A DNA stretch of 9,128 nt from Acidobacteriota bacterium (GCA_003133505.1 PKXT01000066.1:2440-11567), one strand, 5' to 3'; counted from the first letter of the stretch, positions 1-6,308 are shown. The notes: generated by a model from the letters alone, not told the origin. Translations and numbers: made by a program.

Positions 1-1456
1 ATATTGCGGTGCGCGGCATCTCGGCGCGCACGATTACGGGACGCCCAGCCAAAGTCTCCAGCAAGTGTTTTTGCTCGGCCAGGTGGGACGCGGAGAATAA
101 ATCGTTCACGTAGCCGCGCGCTTGCACCAATATGGCCTCGGCCGACTGAGTTAGTTGAACGCTGGAGACGTGACTGCTGCGCTGCCCCGTTAGTGCGTTC
201 GCCAATCGCAATACCGCCGCCAGCCAGAGTACCCGTTGCTGCTGCGCGGAAGTGAGAGATACAAAGTTTTTGTGCCTGTCGGCTGGTTCCGCCCCGCGAT
301 GATATCGCGCAATGAGCGCGATCTCGCGAATATCTTCCGGCGACCATCCGATTGGCGGTTGTAGGCCGCGAATCAGGCGAAACGAAGCTTTATGATGGCC
401 CTGGTCTTTTTTCGCGCGTCCCACATCCTGCAGCACCGCGGCTACGTGCAATAATCTTCGCGATCGCTGTTCGCGAAAAATTGGCGCTATGCTGCCAGAG
501 GCCAGCTGGTCAAACAGCTCCATGGCTAGTGCGGCTACGTTGCGCGCCTGGGCGGGAGCGGGATCCAGATATCCAGCCCAGGCCGAAAATCTTGCGATTG
601 CGGCCATCTCCTCGCGCCCGCCGCTAGGAAGGCCCGCTCGCCAGAGATTGAAAAGGGAATCACCGCCCGCGGTGAGGCCGCAGTACTGCTCCAGGCGCTT
701 CTGTCTTTCAAGATGAATGCGCTCCTGCCATCGCAACCAATCCTCGGCCGCCACTTGATGGCGGATTCGGCGCATGACCGAGCGGAGTGCGTCAAGATCA
801 TGCGCTTCACCCAGCAAATCTTGCAATCGTTTCAGACCCTGTTCCCATTCTGCATAGTGGCGCGGGAAGAAATTTTCCACCGTGTAGCGAAACCGCTTCA
901 ATGCGATTCGAGTCCTATGCCAGGCCACGGCGCTGCGCGCACGTCGCGCGCGTTTATCCTGGTCTTTCGCCGAATGCCAATGCTCCAACGCCAGATACTG
1001 AACCGCCAGCCCATTCAAGGGAATCCGCCGCGCCCGCTGGGCCAGATCCTCTCCCAGCCGGCGCCATTCCTTACGGTCAAACTGCCTCATCGCCTCTGTT
1101 GCCTGTCCGCGATGCAGTTGCGTCTTCGCGGCGAGCAGCGCCAGCAACCCTTGGCGCACAGGATCGCTTTGTGGGCCAAGCTTGCGCACCCAATGAGCGA
1201 TGACCTGCGTATCGCGCAGGGCACCTAAGGGACCAAACAATTTCTTGCCCTCCCGCCTCAACCGCCGCCATCTTCGGTCAGAATCCAATAAACTCATTCC
1301 ATCGGCCAGCGCGCGGCAACGCCGCAGAGCCACCCGTAAATCATGAACAGCGTCAGCCTTCCATCCGACCTCTACGGAATCACATTCCTTAAGAACCCGC
1401 GTGATCCAGGTCTGTAAGCCTCGCGACGAGATTTTGTTTTCCAGTGTCTTAGACAT
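1..1456 (-). CDS. CHAD domain protein with C-terminal Ppx/GppA-like HD domain (partial, 3' end off window)
   Basis: An open frame of about 485 codons runs from ATG 1456 off the left edge with no stop. Two CHAD helical repeats are visible: VHDLRVALRR (about 37-46) with GALRDTQV (about 78-85), then WHRTRIALKRFRY (about 179-191) with LQDLLGEAHDLDAL (about 211-224). The His and Arg/Lys-rich helices are typical of CHAD, a family known to bind polyphosphate. From about residue 300 the sequence resembles the HD domain at the end of exopolyphosphatases: LLHVAAVLQDVG, GHHKASFRLI, ARYHRG and LAAVLRLANAL. The usual 'LHD/LHE' is LQD and the usual 'ADAL' is ANAL, so metal-dependent hydrolysis is doubtful. 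No Ppx actin-fold domain precedes it in the visible part. A polyphosphate-binding or sensing role is inferred. The ribosome site before 1456 is weak, and I see no good promoter. Base 1 is not the gene's end. Confidence 0.88.
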   Translation of the reverse strand, partial: MSKTLENKISSRGLQTWITRVLKECDSVEVGWKADAVHDLRVALRRCRALADGMSLLDSDRRWRRLRREGKKLFGPLGALRDTQVIAHWVRKLGPQSDPVRQGLLALLAAKTQLHRGQATEAMRQFDRKEWRRLGEDLAQRARRIPLNGLAVQYLALEHWHSAKDQDKRARRARSAVAWHRTRIALKRFRYTVENFFPRHYAEWEQGLKRLQDLLGEAHDLDALRSVMRRIRHQVAAEDWLRWQERIHLERQKRLEQYCGLTAGGDSLFNLWRAGLPSGGREEMAAIARFSAWAGYLDPAPAQARNVAALAMELFDQLASGSIAPIFREQRSRRLLHVAAVLQDVGRAKKDQGHHKASFRLIRGLQPPIGWSPEDIREIALIARYHRGAEPADRHKNFVSLTSAQQQRVLWLAAVLRLANALTGQRSSHVSSVQLTQSAEAILVQARGYVNDLFSASHLAEQKHLLETLAGRPVIVRAEMPRTAI

Positions 1457-1522
1457 ACTAGGTTCCGGAGACCGTCGAGGCCATTGATTTTACACCCAGC
1501 GACAATTGCCCGGGAGATGGTC

Positions 1523-1531
1523 TGTGGATAA
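1523..1531 (-). promoter_or_regulatory. Single consensus DnaA-box 9-mer
   Basis: The minus strand reads TTATCCACA, the exact E. coli consensus DnaA box. It stands alone, with no second box or AT-rich unwinding element nearby, so it is not an origin. It could be a DnaA regulatory site for the CHAD-HD gene, which starts 67 bp downstream on the same strand, or chance. Confidence 0.3.
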
Positions 1532-1629
1532 CCGGCCGCCACATTTTATTTGCCCGAAATGACCATTCCCCGGTCAAGAAGTGGTCGCTCTATAGCTTAG
1601 CTAAAACCCATGGCCTGTTGCGAGTTCGC

Positions 1630-1649
1630 CGGGTATACCCGAAATTTCG
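1630..1649. promoter_or_regulatory. Overlapping palindromes, possible operator
   Basis: CGGGTATACCCG (1630-1641) is a perfect 12-bp palindrome. It shares two bases with CGAAATTTCG (1640-1649), a perfect 10-bp palindrome. Two abutting symmetric words in non-coding DNA between divergent genes suit a dimeric repressor site. No regulator is encoded in the window. Confidence 0.3.
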
Positions 1650-1695
1650 CGCGCTCTAGCGAACATCTTACGTGACTGTCATAATGCCGCAACAT

Positions 1696-1850
1696 TTGCC
1701 CTTTAACCTTGCACTCGTAGTTGGAAGGAATGGAACGAGCGGCGCTGCAAGCCGCTAATGGAGAAGGCAACCAACGCTGCGTCAAACTCCCGCCTAAAAC
1801 TCCCACCGAGGCCCGCCCTGTTACCCCCATACAGAGCGGGCCTCTTCCTT
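1696..1850 (+). ncRNA. Candidate structured RNA or leader ending in terminator-like hairpin
   Basis: Several short helices can form on the plus strand: AGCGGC (1738-1743) with GCCGCT (1751-1756) across a 7-nt loop; GTTGG (1720-1724) with CCAAC (1771-1775) enclosing it; and TTGCC (1696-1700) with GGCAA (1766-1770), which would cross the second helix as a pseudoknot or be an alternative to it. A strong hairpin follows at 1808-1844. This is folding by eye. I do not recognise a known family: SAM, cobalamin, SRP and 6S signatures were looked for and not found. It could be a small RNA or a leader of fdhD, about 100 bp downstream. Confidence 0.3.
1808..1850 (+). terminator. Terminator-like hairpin upstream of fdhD
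   Basis: GAGGCCCGC (1808-1816) pairs perfectly with GCGGGCCTC (1836-1844). One mismatch in, CTGT (1818-1821) pairs with ACAG (1831-1834) to extend the stem. A pyrimidine tract, TTCCTTT, follows the stem on the plus strand, though it is not a pure T run. No gene ends just upstream, so it would terminate a small RNA or attenuate read-through into fdhD. Confidence 0.5.
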
Positions 1851-1947
1851 TCCGCTCCCCGCCAGAATCCAAAACCACCACCTCTCAAACATCATATTCG
1901 CTTGATTCGAGGTTGATCTAGGCAACGAATTTGACCAGAGGCGTAAA

Positions 1948-2838
1948 ATGGGCGCGGAGAATGGAATGCCCTTTCCGCGGCCCAGCATTCAAATTACCGG
2001 CGTTACCGAATGGAACGCCGGGCAGGTTCGCCATCGTCCCGATGATTTGGCCAGCGAAGAACCGCTGGAAATTCGTGTAGGTGATAGGCCTCTTAGCGTC
2101 ACCATGCGAACACCCGGCCACGACCTTGAGCTGGCCGCCGGGTTCCTATTTACAGAGGGCCTGATCCAGGGCCGTGAGCACCTTCTTTCCCTCGAATCGG
2201 TGAGCGGTGATGGAAGCCGTTCGCACGGAAATGTGGTTCGCGTGGAGGTCGTGCCAGAACTGCTGCCGGCCATCGCCTCCGTGCAACGAAATTTCTACGC
2301 CGCCTCAAGCTGCGGCATCTGCGGCAAGGCATCGATTGATTCCGTACGGTTGCGAACGCTAACGCGGCCCAATCCCGCGTTTCGCCTTTCCGCGCTGGTA
2401 CTCTGCGATTTGCCGCAACGCCTGCGCGAGGCTCAGGATATTTTCGCGCGCACTGGAGGCTTGCACGCCGCCGCATTATTCGACAGCGCTGGTAAACTCC
2501 TAGTGGTTCGTGAAGACATCGGCCGTCACAATGCGGTGGACAAAGTCGCCGGATGGGCTTTGCGCGAAGGACTCATTCCATTGAGCGCACACGTGCTGTT
2601 GGTGAGCGGACGCACCGGATTCGAAGTTGCCCAAAAAACCATCGCCGCCGGAATTCCGGTGCTGGCTTCGGTTTCCGCGCCATCCAGTTTGGCCGTGCAA
2701 CTGGCTCGCGAGCTCGGCTTGACTCTTGCCGGGTTCCTGCGGGGTGAGCGATTTGTCCTCTATTCTGGAGAGGAGCGGATTCAGCTGGACTCCGGGAAAA
2801 CGAGTGCGGCGCAGCCGCCAGTTCGGATACCATACTGA
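1948..2838 (+). CDS. fdhD: FdhD, formate dehydrogenase sulfur-carrier protein
   Basis: FdhD passes sulfur from a cysteine desulfurase to the molybdenum or tungsten cofactor of formate dehydrogenase, which is needed for that enzyme's activity, and acts in the cytoplasm. The 296-residue length fits the family. Diagnostic features are SSCGICGK with the two sulfur-carrying cysteines C122 and C125, the N-terminal TPGHDLELAAGFLFTEGLI (55-73), REDIGRHNAVDKV (188-200), SGRTGFEV (220-227) and the C-terminal APSSLAVQLARELGLTLAGF (244-263). ATG 1948 is chosen because AGAGG lies 9 nt upstream (1934-1938); ATG 1966 (residue 7) is an alternative. No formate dehydrogenase subunit is in the window, so the partner enzyme must lie elsewhere. 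The next gene follows on the same strand after 121 bp and is unrelated in function, so co-transcription is not obvious. Confidence 0.95.
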   Translation: MGAENGMPFPRPSIQITGVTEWNAGQVRHRPDDLASEEPLEIRVGDRPLSVTMRTPGHDLELAAGFLFTEGLIQGREHLLSLESVSGDGSRSHGNVVRVEVVPELLPAIASVQRNFYAASSCGICGKASIDSVRLRTLTRPNPAFRLSALVLCDLPQRLREAQDIFARTGGLHAAALFDSAGKLLVVREDIGRHNAVDKVAGWALREGLIPLSAHVLLVSGRTGFEVAQKTIAAGIPVLASVSAPSSLAVQLARELGLTLAGFLRGERFVLYSGEERIQLDSGKTSAAQPPVRIPY

Positions 2839-2959
2839 CGGGGTGCTATATTGGCCGTACTGGCAAAGCGTCTGCGACCCAATATCAGCGTGCAACCATG
2901 GATTCGTGATGGATATTCCATCCATGCCGGGCGCTGCATTAACTTTCAGGATGAATAGC
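2839..2959 (+). promoter_or_regulatory. fdhD-PKS spacer with nested inverted repeats
   Basis: GATGGA (2908-2913) and TCCATC (2917-2922) form a perfect 6-bp inverted repeat around TAT. CATGGAT (2897-2903) and ATCCATG (2920-2926) form a second perfect 7-bp repeat that overlaps it, so the two stems are mutually exclusive as RNA. A TATATT (2847-2852) resembles a -10 box but has no matching -35. The region plausibly holds the promoter and operator of the polyketide synthase operon. Confidence 0.35.
2948..2951 (+). promoter_or_regulatory. Shine-Dalgarno site deciding the PKS start
   Basis: AGGA sits 8 nt before ATG 2960. The in-frame ATGs at 2909, 2924 and 2951 lack a well-spaced site, and the frame stays open back into the end of fdhD, so the longest frame overstates the protein. 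Confidence 0.55.
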
Positions 2960-4024
2960 ATGACTACCGGACAAATCTCTATCGCCGCCACCGCAACCGC
3001 CGTTCCCGAAAACTTGCTGGAGCGCGAGCAGGTGAAATATTACTTCCAGAAAGTATTTGGCCTGGAAGAGCGGCGTCTCAACGCCATGATGTCGGTAATT
3101 GACAACGCTTGCGTCGAGCGCCGCTATTGCATCCTGCCGGTCGAATATTTCGTCGAGCCGCGCCCTCTCGAGCAAACCAGCCGCGAATATCAGGAATATG
3201 CCATTAAACTTAGTGAACAGGCGGCCGCAAAATGCCTGGCCGAAGCCGGTTTGGCGCCCCGCGACATTGACATGCTCATCACCGTTTCCTGTACCGGCGT
3301 GATGATCCCCTCGGTGGATGCCCACCTCATCAACCGCATGGGTTTTCGTTCCGACGTCCGCCGCTTGCCCATCACCGAACTGGGTTGTGCTGCCGGCGCG
3401 GCTGGGTTGGCTCGCGCCCGCGATTTCGTAAAAGCCTTTCCCGGAAGCAGCGTGATGCTTGTCGCCGTGGAAATCCCCACCCTTACCTTCCAACGCCGGG
3501 ATCTTTCACAAGCCAATCTAATCTCGTGTACGCTCTTCGGCGATGGCGCCGCCGCGGCTATCGTCACCGGCCGTCCCACCACCGGCAAGCCCAATATTCT
3601 GGACGCCACGAGTTACCTCTTTCCGGAATCCATTGACGCGATGGGCTTTGACCTGAAGGAAACCGGCTTTCACATCGTTCTTTCGCGCGACGTCCCTGAT
3701 TTGATTCGCGGCAAAATCGGTGGCTTGGTGGATGGCTTTCTCAAGGCAAATGGCCTTACACGCGAGCAGCCCGCAGCGTACGTCCTTCACCCCGGCGGAC
3801 AAAAGCTGCTGCGCTATATGCAGGAAGAACTCGGCCTACCCATCGAGAAAGTCCAATTCTCCTGGGACGTGCTCCGCCAATACGGCAATCTTTCCAGCGC
3901 CAGCGTGCTTTTCGTGCTGAACGAATGGCTCACCAAGCGCAAAATGGCGGCTGGCGATTACGGGCTGCTCGCGGCGTTCGGCCCTGGCTTTAGCGCGGAA
4001 ATGCTGATGCTCCAGTGGGCCTGA
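2960..4024 (+). CDS. Type III polyketide synthase (chalcone/stilbene synthase family, alkylpyrone or alkylresorcinol type)
   Basis: A thiolase-fold homodimeric condensing enzyme that extends an acyl-CoA starter with malonyl-CoA and cyclises the product. From ATG 2960 it has 354 residues, normal for the family. The catalytic triad is clear: Cys143 in TELGCAAGA, His277 in YVLHPGG and Asn310 in QYGNLSSASVLFVL; the 33-residue His-Asn spacing equals that of plant chalcone synthase. Also present are SCTGVMIPSVD (110-120), TLFGDGAAAAIV (191-202) and the C-terminal AFGPGFSAEML loop (339-349). The next gene is a BpsB/SrsB-like methyltransferase, a pairing characterised in Bacillus (BpsA-BpsB, alkylpyrones) and Streptomyces (SrsA-SrsB, alkylresorcinols). 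A long-chain pyrone or resorcinol lipid product is therefore inferred; starter chain length cannot be read from sequence. ATG 2951, 2924 or 2909 would add 3 to 17 residues. Confidence 0.95.
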   Translation: MTTGQISIAATATAVPENLLEREQVKYYFQKVFGLEERRLNAMMSVIDNACVERRYCILPVEYFVEPRPLEQTSREYQEYAIKLSEQAAAKCLAEAGLAPRDIDMLITVSCTGVMIPSVDAHLINRMGFRSDVRRLPITELGCAAGAAGLARARDFVKAFPGSSVMLVAVEIPTLTFQRRDLSQANLISCTLFGDGAAAAIVTGRPTTGKPNILDATSYLFPESIDAMGFDLKETGFHIVLSRDVPDLIRGKIGGLVDGFLKANGLTREQPAAYVLHPGGQKLLRYMQEELGLPIEKVQFSWDVLRQYGNLSSASVLFVLNEWLTKRKMAAGDYGLLAAFGPGFSAEMLMLQWA

Positions 4025-4073
4025 CCATCCGATCTAATGACCGTTGTGAGCGCGATTCAGTGAGCCCAATTCC

Positions 4074-4676
4074 ATGAATATGACGCATTGGGGCGGGACA
4101 CAATGGGGCTGGACGCAGCCAGCCTTTTTCGTATTGCTGGCGCTGGTCGGCATGGAGCGCCTTCTCGAGCTCCGCATCTCAAAGCGCAATCAGAAACGCC
4201 TCGCCGGCAATGGTGTACGCAAAGTCAGCGAGCCGCACTTCCGCTGGATGGTCACGCTGCATACCGGCGTGCTCATCGCCGCTGGCGCTGAAGTTTGGCT
4301 CTTACGCCGCCCGTTCCTCATTTGGTTGGCCGTGCCTATGACAGTGTTCTTCCTGATTGCTACGGCTACGCGGCTGTGGGTAATTCGCACAATGTCGGGC
4401 CACTGGAATGTGGAAGTGATGGACTCCACCCAACTCGGCGTCGTCACCGGCGGCCCTTACCGCTGGGTCCGCCATCCCAATTACGACGCCGTGGTGCTGG
4501 AATTATTCTCTCTGCCGATGATTCACACTTCCTGGATTACCGCGATTGTCGCATCGCTGGCCAACCTCTGGATATTGAAATCACGCCTCGCCGTCGAAGA
4601 TGAAGCGCTTCTGTCCAGCGCCGTCTATCGCAGCGCCATGGGCTCCAAGCCTCGCTTCATCCCCCGCTTTTTCTAG
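4074..4676 (+). CDS. Isoprenylcysteine carboxyl methyltransferase-family membrane O-methyltransferase
   Basis: A 200-residue integral membrane protein with hydrophobic segments at about 16-33, 58-75, 80-103 and 138-168. The SAM-binding core of the ICMT family is seen in GGPYRWVRHPNY (126-137) and the C-terminal RLAVEDEALL (171-180). The N-terminal GMERLLELRISKRNQKRL (26-43) is typical of the YpbQ/BpsB branch rather than of eukaryotic prenyl-protein methyltransferases. It lies 49 bp after the type III PKS on the same strand, so methylation of the hydroxyl of an alkylpyrone or alkylresorcinol is the likely job (inferred from the BpsB and SrsB precedents). The ATG at 4080 is an alternative start. 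Neither start has a strong ribosome site, so translation may depend on read-through from the PKS message. Confidence 0.92.
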   Translation: MNMTHWGGTQWGWTQPAFFVLLALVGMERLLELRISKRNQKRLAGNGVRKVSEPHFRWMVTLHTGVLIAAGAEVWLLRRPFLIWLAVPMTVFFLIATATRLWVIRTMSGHWNVEVMDSTQLGVVTGGPYRWVRHPNYDAVVLELFSLPMIHTSWITAIVASLANLWILKSRLAVEDEALLSSAVYRSAMGSKPRFIPRFF

Positions 4677-4718
4677 TATGCGCAATATATCGCGGGACGT
4701 CGCTGCATTTTGCCTTTA

Positions 4719-4790
4719 GGGGGTCAGGGCTTCAGCCCTGGCATCGGAACCATCAGGAGCGTACCTTACTTTAGCCGCTAAGGGACCAGC
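4719..4790. repeat. REP-like double-hairpin element between convergent genes
   Basis: CAGGGC (4725-4730) and GCCCTG (4735-4740) form a perfect 6-bp stem with loop TTCA, extended to 8 bp by one T-G wobble and a G-C pair (4723-4742). About 27 bp on, TTAGC (4771-4775) and GCTAA (4777-4781) form a second symmetric unit. Neither is followed by a T run on either strand, so an intrinsic terminator is unlikely. It resembles interspersed intergenic repeats that I recall from acidobacterial genomes; only one copy is in this window, so repeat status is inferred. Confidence 0.45.
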
Positions 4791-4796
4791 CCAGAA

Positions 4797-5333
4797 TTAG
4801 CGTATTAGGTGATAGCTGACACACGCCAGCCCCGTGCCAATGGCCGCACCAATCAGCACATCGCTCACGAAGTGCATCCCCAGCACCACGCGCGACACCG
4901 CAATCGTAATTGCCGCCAACAGCAGCGGGGCAAACATTTCCGGATAGAAAAATCCCACTGAGAATGCAATCGCGAACGCGGTGATGGTATGACCGGAAGG
5001 GAAGGAAAACTCATCCGGCGGGCGCAACGTCACCCAGCAATGGGGTGCCAGGTCACAAGGACGCTTGCGGTGACAGATGTTCTTCACCGCGCAAAACAGC
5101 AGGATTCCCGCACACGCGGAAAGCCCGGCGGATCCAACCGCCTCGAACCTCGCGGGACCTCCATACGCGAGCAACCCGACCCCCAGCGCGGCCCACAACC
5201 AGCCGTCACCCAAACGCGAAGCGGCCAGCATCAGCCAGCGAAACCACCGTGGCGCTCGCCAACGATTTACCCGGCGCATCACCCGGTGGTCGCGAGCTTC
5301 CACGTAACCCAGCACCGCTCGCCCTACGGCCAT
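4797..5333 (-). CDS. PAP2-family membrane phosphatase
   Basis: A 178-residue polytopic membrane protein. The three-part PAP2 acid phosphatase signature is complete: KNICHRKRP (84-92, Kx6RP), PSGH (112-115) and SRVVLGMHFVSD (147-158, SRx5Hx3D), with His115 and His154 as predicted catalytic residues. Hydrophobic stretches at about 45-57, 67-82, 116-128, 134-152 and 157-174 place it in the cytoplasmic membrane with the active site probably facing outward. The family dephosphorylates phosphatidic acid, phosphatidylglycerol phosphate or undecaprenyl pyrophosphate; the substrate cannot be read here. Its start overlaps the end of the PHP gene by 10 bp and has a full AGGAGG 7 nt upstream, so the two genes form an operon. 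The gene is convergent with the methyltransferase gene. Confidence 0.95.
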   Translation of the reverse strand: MAVGRAVLGYVEARDHRVMRRVNRWRAPRWFRWLMLAASRLGDGWLWAALGVGLLAYGGPARFEAVGSAGLSACAGILLFCAVKNICHRKRPCDLAPHCWVTLRPPDEFSFPSGHTITAFAIAFSVGFFYPEMFAPLLLAAITIAVSRVVLGMHFVSDVLIGAAIGTGLACVSYHLIR

Positions 5334-6226
5334 GATAACGCCTCCTGGCCGGCCTCAATTTCCCAGGGCATGCGAAGTCTGGATTCACCGCGCATTCGTT
5401 CCGCGCGTTTTCCCCACAACCATGCGAATGCCGTCGCGTGAAGTGTCTGGCCTAGCATCACTAGTGGGAGCAGCGCCACCGCGGGGGCGAGTGCGGCGGT
5501 TGAGGGTTTTTCGCGCATCATGGACGCGGCCACCAGCAGAACATCGCGGGTAAGTTTCAGCCAGCGTCCACCGAGCGTCCCTAATCCGCCACCGGGCGTG
5601 CCGCGACCCTCGCGCAGCCCCGCAAAGAACTCCTCCTTGGTCCGCGCACCGGGCACGTCAGTGAACGCACCGCCCGCGGAAACAAGAGTATGGGCATCGC
5701 TCCCGCCAATGGCGGTCTTGCCCGTAGACTTTGCAAAGGATAGAGCACAGCGGTTTGCAGCGGGTGGTAGAAGGCTGTTCTCTGTTTCCATGGCCTGGAA
5801 ATATGCTTCGAACCACATGAAGTCATCAGAATCGCGCCGCCCGGTCAAATTGGAAAACGCATGATTCAAGACGAAGAAGATGCGCTTCTCGGTCAGGTAC
5901 ATCAGCAGGGAAAGCAGATCGTTGCGGCGGCTTTGAATTTGAAGATGCTGCGCCTCCATAATGTCGTAAACTCCAATGTGAACTTCCGTACCGCTGGGCA
6001 TCCGGCAGGTCACTTCCTCGCTGATGAAGAACTCCGGATGGCAGCGCAATGCTTCCAAACCGTCAATAGAGTCGTGGTCGGTGAGAGTAACCAGACCCAT
6101 GCCGCGGCTTTTTAGACGGGCATACAATTCTTCAGGATCGGAGTAGGATTCGCGGCAGAAATGGCGGAAAACCGGCGTCGTGCAAGCTCCGGAATAAACC
6201 GAATGCACGTGCAGGTCGCACTTCAT
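5324..6226 (-). CDS. PHP-domain phosphoesterase with hydrophobic C-terminal tail
   Basis: A 300-residue protein. The PHP metal-binding motifs appear in order: DLHVHS (4-9), TLTDHDS (48-53), ISEEVT (68-73), VHIGVYD (82-88), LNHAF (120-124) and GGSDAH (174-179). They supply the His, Asp and Glu residues expected for a three-metal site, so it is probably an active phosphoesterase; known members cleave nucleotides, histidinol phosphate or nucleic acid ends. Residues about 244-272 are strongly hydrophobic, after a semi-hydrophobic helix (about 222-237), and are followed by a basic patch (KRAERMRGESRLR). This suggests a membrane anchor not part of the basic PHP fold. ATG 6226 puts DLHVHS at residue 4, the usual place. 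It is the first gene of an operon with the PAP2 phosphatase, so a membrane-associated phosphoester substrate is a reasonable inference. The substrate is unknown. Confidence 0.92.
   Translation of the reverse strand: MKCDLHVHSVYSGACTTPVFRHFCRESYSDPEELYARLKSRGMGLVTLTDHDSIDGLEALRCHPEFFISEEVTCRMPSGTEVHIGVYDIMEAQHLQIQSRRNDLLSLLMYLTEKRIFFVLNHAFSNLTGRRDSDDFMWFEAYFQAMETENSLLPPAANRCALSFAKSTGKTAIGGSDAHTLVSAGGAFTDVPGARTKEEFFAGLREGRGTPGGGLGTLGGRWLKLTRDVLLVAASMMREKPSTAALAPAVALLPLVMLGQTLHATAFAWLWGKRAERMRGESRLRMPWEIEAGQEALSWP
5341..5346 (-). promoter_or_regulatory. AGGAGG ribosome site of PAP2 gene inside the PHP gene
   Basis: The minus strand reads AGGAGG, a full match to the anti-SD core, 7 nt before ATG 5333. 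It lies in the last codons of the upstream PHP gene, allowing independent initiation as well as coupling. Confidence 0.85.
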
Positions 6227-6308
6227 GCCTATAGACTAAAGAATGGGTGTTACAGCAATGTGACCCAACTGCTAAATTCTATTAAACATCCCCAGTCAGA
6301 ATGTAACA
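6227..6308. promoter_or_regulatory. Divergent promoter region with three TGTRAC words
   Basis: This 82-bp spacer must drive both the PHP-PAP2 operon (-) and the glycosyltransferase (+). TGTAAC occurs on the minus strand at 6249-6254 and TGTGAC on the plus strand at 6259-6264, making an imperfect inverted repeat with a 4-bp centre. TGTAAC recurs at 6302-6307 inside the odd-centred palindrome AATGTAACATT (6300-6310). A shared operator is plausible. TAAATT (6273-6278) and TATTAA (6280-6285) are possible -10 boxes for the plus strand, without good -35 partners. Confidence 0.4.

Larger units (their letters stand above)
1457..1947. other. Intergenic region between divergent CHAD-HD gene and fdhD
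   Basis: This 491-bp stretch carries no convincing gene. Short open frames at 1721-1921 (+) and 1597-1881 (-) have biased, low-complexity translations and no ribosome site. It holds a DnaA-box-like 9-mer (1523-1531), an inverted repeat TGACC/GGTCA (1560-1564 and 1572-1576), overlapping palindromes (1630-1649), and a cluster of potential RNA helices followed by a terminator-like hairpin (1696-1850). It must contain the promoters of both flanking genes, but no hexamer pair with good spacing stands out on either strand. Confidence 0.7.

Noticed and set aside
713..1228. Long open frame on the plus strand (and similar ones between 1 and 1271)
   Set aside because: It lies opposite the continuous CHAD-HD coding frame, and its translation has no recognisable domain and a composition typical of an antisense shadow.
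1716..1735. Resemblance of TTGGAAGGAATGG to the SRP RNA apical GGAAGGAAGCA motif
   Set aside because: The paired GCAGC side and the long hairpin of SRP RNA are missing.
1721..1921. Possible 66-residue small protein
   Set aside because: It spans the terminator-like hairpin, is Pro/Thr/Ser-rich with no family resemblance, and lacks a ribosome site.
2726..2959. N-terminal extension of the type III PKS
   Set aside because: The extra 78 residues overlap the fdhD 3' end and do not resemble any PKS N-terminus; the AGGA-spaced ATG at 2960 fits family length.
4723..4742. Intrinsic terminator for the methyltransferase or PAP2 gene
   Set aside because: The stem is adequate, but no T run follows on either strand; it is better read as a repeat hairpin.
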